From: Apostichopus parvimensis
Taxonomy: Eukaryota > Echinodermata > Holothuroidea > Aspidochirotida > Stichopodidae
Assembly (NCBI GenBank): GCA_000934455.1
Contig: KN882339.1
Location: forward strand, 67,995 to 112,340
Length of the DNA: 44,346 bases
Direction of reading: 5' to 3'
Shown here: in pieces, positions 43,010 through 44,346 of the stretch
Position numbering within the stretch: position 1 is the stretch's first letter
Layout of the letters: each line of letters begins with the position of its first letter
Program-made: the position numbers and the translations under genes
Notes under the pieces: model-generated
Database searches by the model: none
What the model saw: the letters and a program-made list of their open reading frames with translations, nothing else
What the model was told of the DNA's origin: nothing

Positions 43010-43242
43010 GGTCCGGCTGTATGGCCCCAAATATGCCAGATTTTCAAATATGGTCAAAAATCCTTAAACTGTGTTTGTTATCACCCCGGAGGAAATTGAC
43101 CTCACTGGGACATTCAATACATCTTTTGTGTTCATTTAGAACGTCTGAGAACAATTTGGAGAGTAAAGACCTCTGGGAAGGTACTTTTTGAAAACTCGTA
43201 GCAATTATAGCGTGCTATAATTTGGGGCCTATACAGACTGCC
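43010..43242. mobile_element. MITE-like element with imperfect terminal inverted repeats
   Basis: The left end (43010-43034) reads GGTCCGG, then CTGTAT, GGCCCCAAAT. The right end, reversed, reads GGCAGT, then CTGTATA, GGCCCCAAATT. The two ends therefore match over about 25 positions with small indels. The roughly 233-bp size and lack of coding content suit a non-autonomous DNA transposon. A TTAA lies just outside or at each end, but the boundary is too uncertain to claim a target duplication. Confidence 0.5.
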
Positions 43243-44346
43243 TTCATTAAAAGCCTCCCACGTACATTTCATCGCAGACCGCATTGTTTTTGAGCTTATA
43301 CCCGAGTACCACCATAATTATCGGGGTGTATTAAACATATATATCCCAGTCATCTTCAAGTTACAGGTTTTGTAAGGCCTGGCGCTCCCAAACACAAAGG
43401 CTCATTAATCATGATCTCGGGCAATAAACTTAAGAATAATGTTACTTGAACCTTTCTGAAATGGGAAACCTTGAGTGGGGCATATATACTGTAGTTTCCT
43501 TGGAAATCAGTATTCTCTACGGGTGGAGTGGGTATTGCTCATATGTTAATTGATACATCACTAGTGAATTTTTAACAAAGAAAACTGCCCTCAAGTCGGT
43601 GTTACTACCATTTCCGGAAAAGTAACCGCATCCCCCATCTATTGTTTGTCCTGTAGAACTGGCCAGTTTTTTATTTTTTTTTAATATTTTTTATATCTTT
43701 AAGAGGAAGTAATTACTGCCCCCTGATAATTATTTGTACAATTGCCATTTCCAAGTTCAAGCTGCTTCAGATGGAGATAAATCTAACTGGATAGGAAAGA
43801 AAAGCCAAAGTCTGTAAGGATTTCTCTCTCCCCCCCCCCTCCACCCTCCCCCTCAAAAAGTTTGTTTAAATGAATTGAAGAATTTTTTGAAAGAAGTTGT
43901 CTATTCTGGCATTATCAATTATCTTTGGAAAAAATATTGATGGTGATGATGATGGTGCTGATGATGGTGATGATGATGATGAAGATGGATTTTTGTTATC
44001 TGAAGAGGGGTACGTAGAACAAAAGGGGGTAACATTGGCATCTAACTGTCTTCTGGTAAATGATTTTGATGTTAGATAGTACCTCTAATCCCCTCCCCTC
44101 CAAAAAGAAAAGTCTTTTACCCTATAGTTAACCAAAACCCACACAATATAGACGAAACAGCCATTGACAAAAAATGGTCAAAGGCTTTTGTGAATATTTG
44201 AAAGTACAGTTAAACTTGAGGCCTCCCCCAAAAAAAAGAATAAATAGTAATAATATAAAGTAAATCCTTTAGTACAAATAAATGAGGCAAGCATGGTAAT
44301 AAATGAAGAAAAACCCTTGACTCGAACAAACTGAGAATTATACAAA
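43243..44346. other. Non-coding stretch with GAT trinucleotide repeat
   Basis: An imperfect GATGAT/GGTGAT run at 43938-43987 encodes an Asp-rich frame with no other gene feature. A C10 tract lies at about 43830-43839. Nothing else is supported to the window end. Confidence 0.5.

Noticed and set aside
43897..44079. Acidic Asp/Gly frame with an ATG
   Set aside because: Its acidic part is the GATGAT microsatellite. The rest has no support.
1..44346. CRISPR arrays, operons, Shine-Dalgarno sites, bacterial promoters or phage genes
   Set aside because: The sequence is eukaryotic in character. No regularly spaced identical repeats of CRISPR type and no dense coding were seen on either strand.

Overview
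This window reads as non-coding or intronic DNA from a eukaryote, most likely an animal draft genome assembly. It is AT-rich, shows no operon-like packing, has no long ORF with a recognisable protein family, and carries a tRNA-derived SINE, a hAT-type miniature DNA transposon, microsatellites, long poly(A), poly(T) and poly(G) runs, a snRNA fragment and two N gaps. The style (G/C homopolymers ending in purine tracts, frequent TACTGTA words, many short unclassified repeats) would suit a marine invertebrate such as an echinoderm, but nothing here proves the taxon.

Layout. 0.6-1.2 kb has a cluster of a 12-base AGTAGGCGGGTC-like word. 3.0 kb has a weak plus-strand exon candidate. 4.2-8.8 kb has tRNA-like remnants, an inverted repeat, a 92-bp tandem duplication, a small element with inverted ends, and two copies of a local repeat family (called here family R). 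10.0-10.4 kb is a hAT-type MITE with 14-bp terminal inverted repeats and an 8-bp target duplication. 13.1 kb has a 5' U2 snRNA fragment. 14.96-16.12 kb and 25.84-27.13 kb are two gap-flanking duplications in which the sequence left of the N gap is repeated right of it; both look like unmerged overlapping contig ends. 16.7, 17.7 and 19.9 kb hold plus-strand exon candidates. The best is a 168-nt, phase 0/0, lysine-rich exon at 17686-17853. 19.1-19.6 kb is a tandem array grown from family R. 23.6-23.9 kb is a minus-strand tRNA-Leu/Ser-type SINE with an (ATT)n tail. 33.9 kb has a TATA box with a kappaB-like site. 35.2 kb has a poly(A) tract between perfect 20-bp direct repeats. 38.5-39.2 kb has two minus-strand exon candidates. 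39.2-40.3 kb is a diverged tandem array with about 190-bp higher-order units, each holding two CAAAATGGCTGC-type boxes that resemble the YY1 consensus. 43.0 kb has a small inverted-terminus element.

How it works together. No set of genes here can be shown to act together. If the exon candidates are real, most of the window would be introns and intergenic DNA of one or more genes, with repeats inserted between exons. The two most unusual signals are the YY1-like higher-order array and family R, which in reverse orientation carries a consensus 5' splice site. I found no evidence of a new defence, biosynthetic or mobile gene system.
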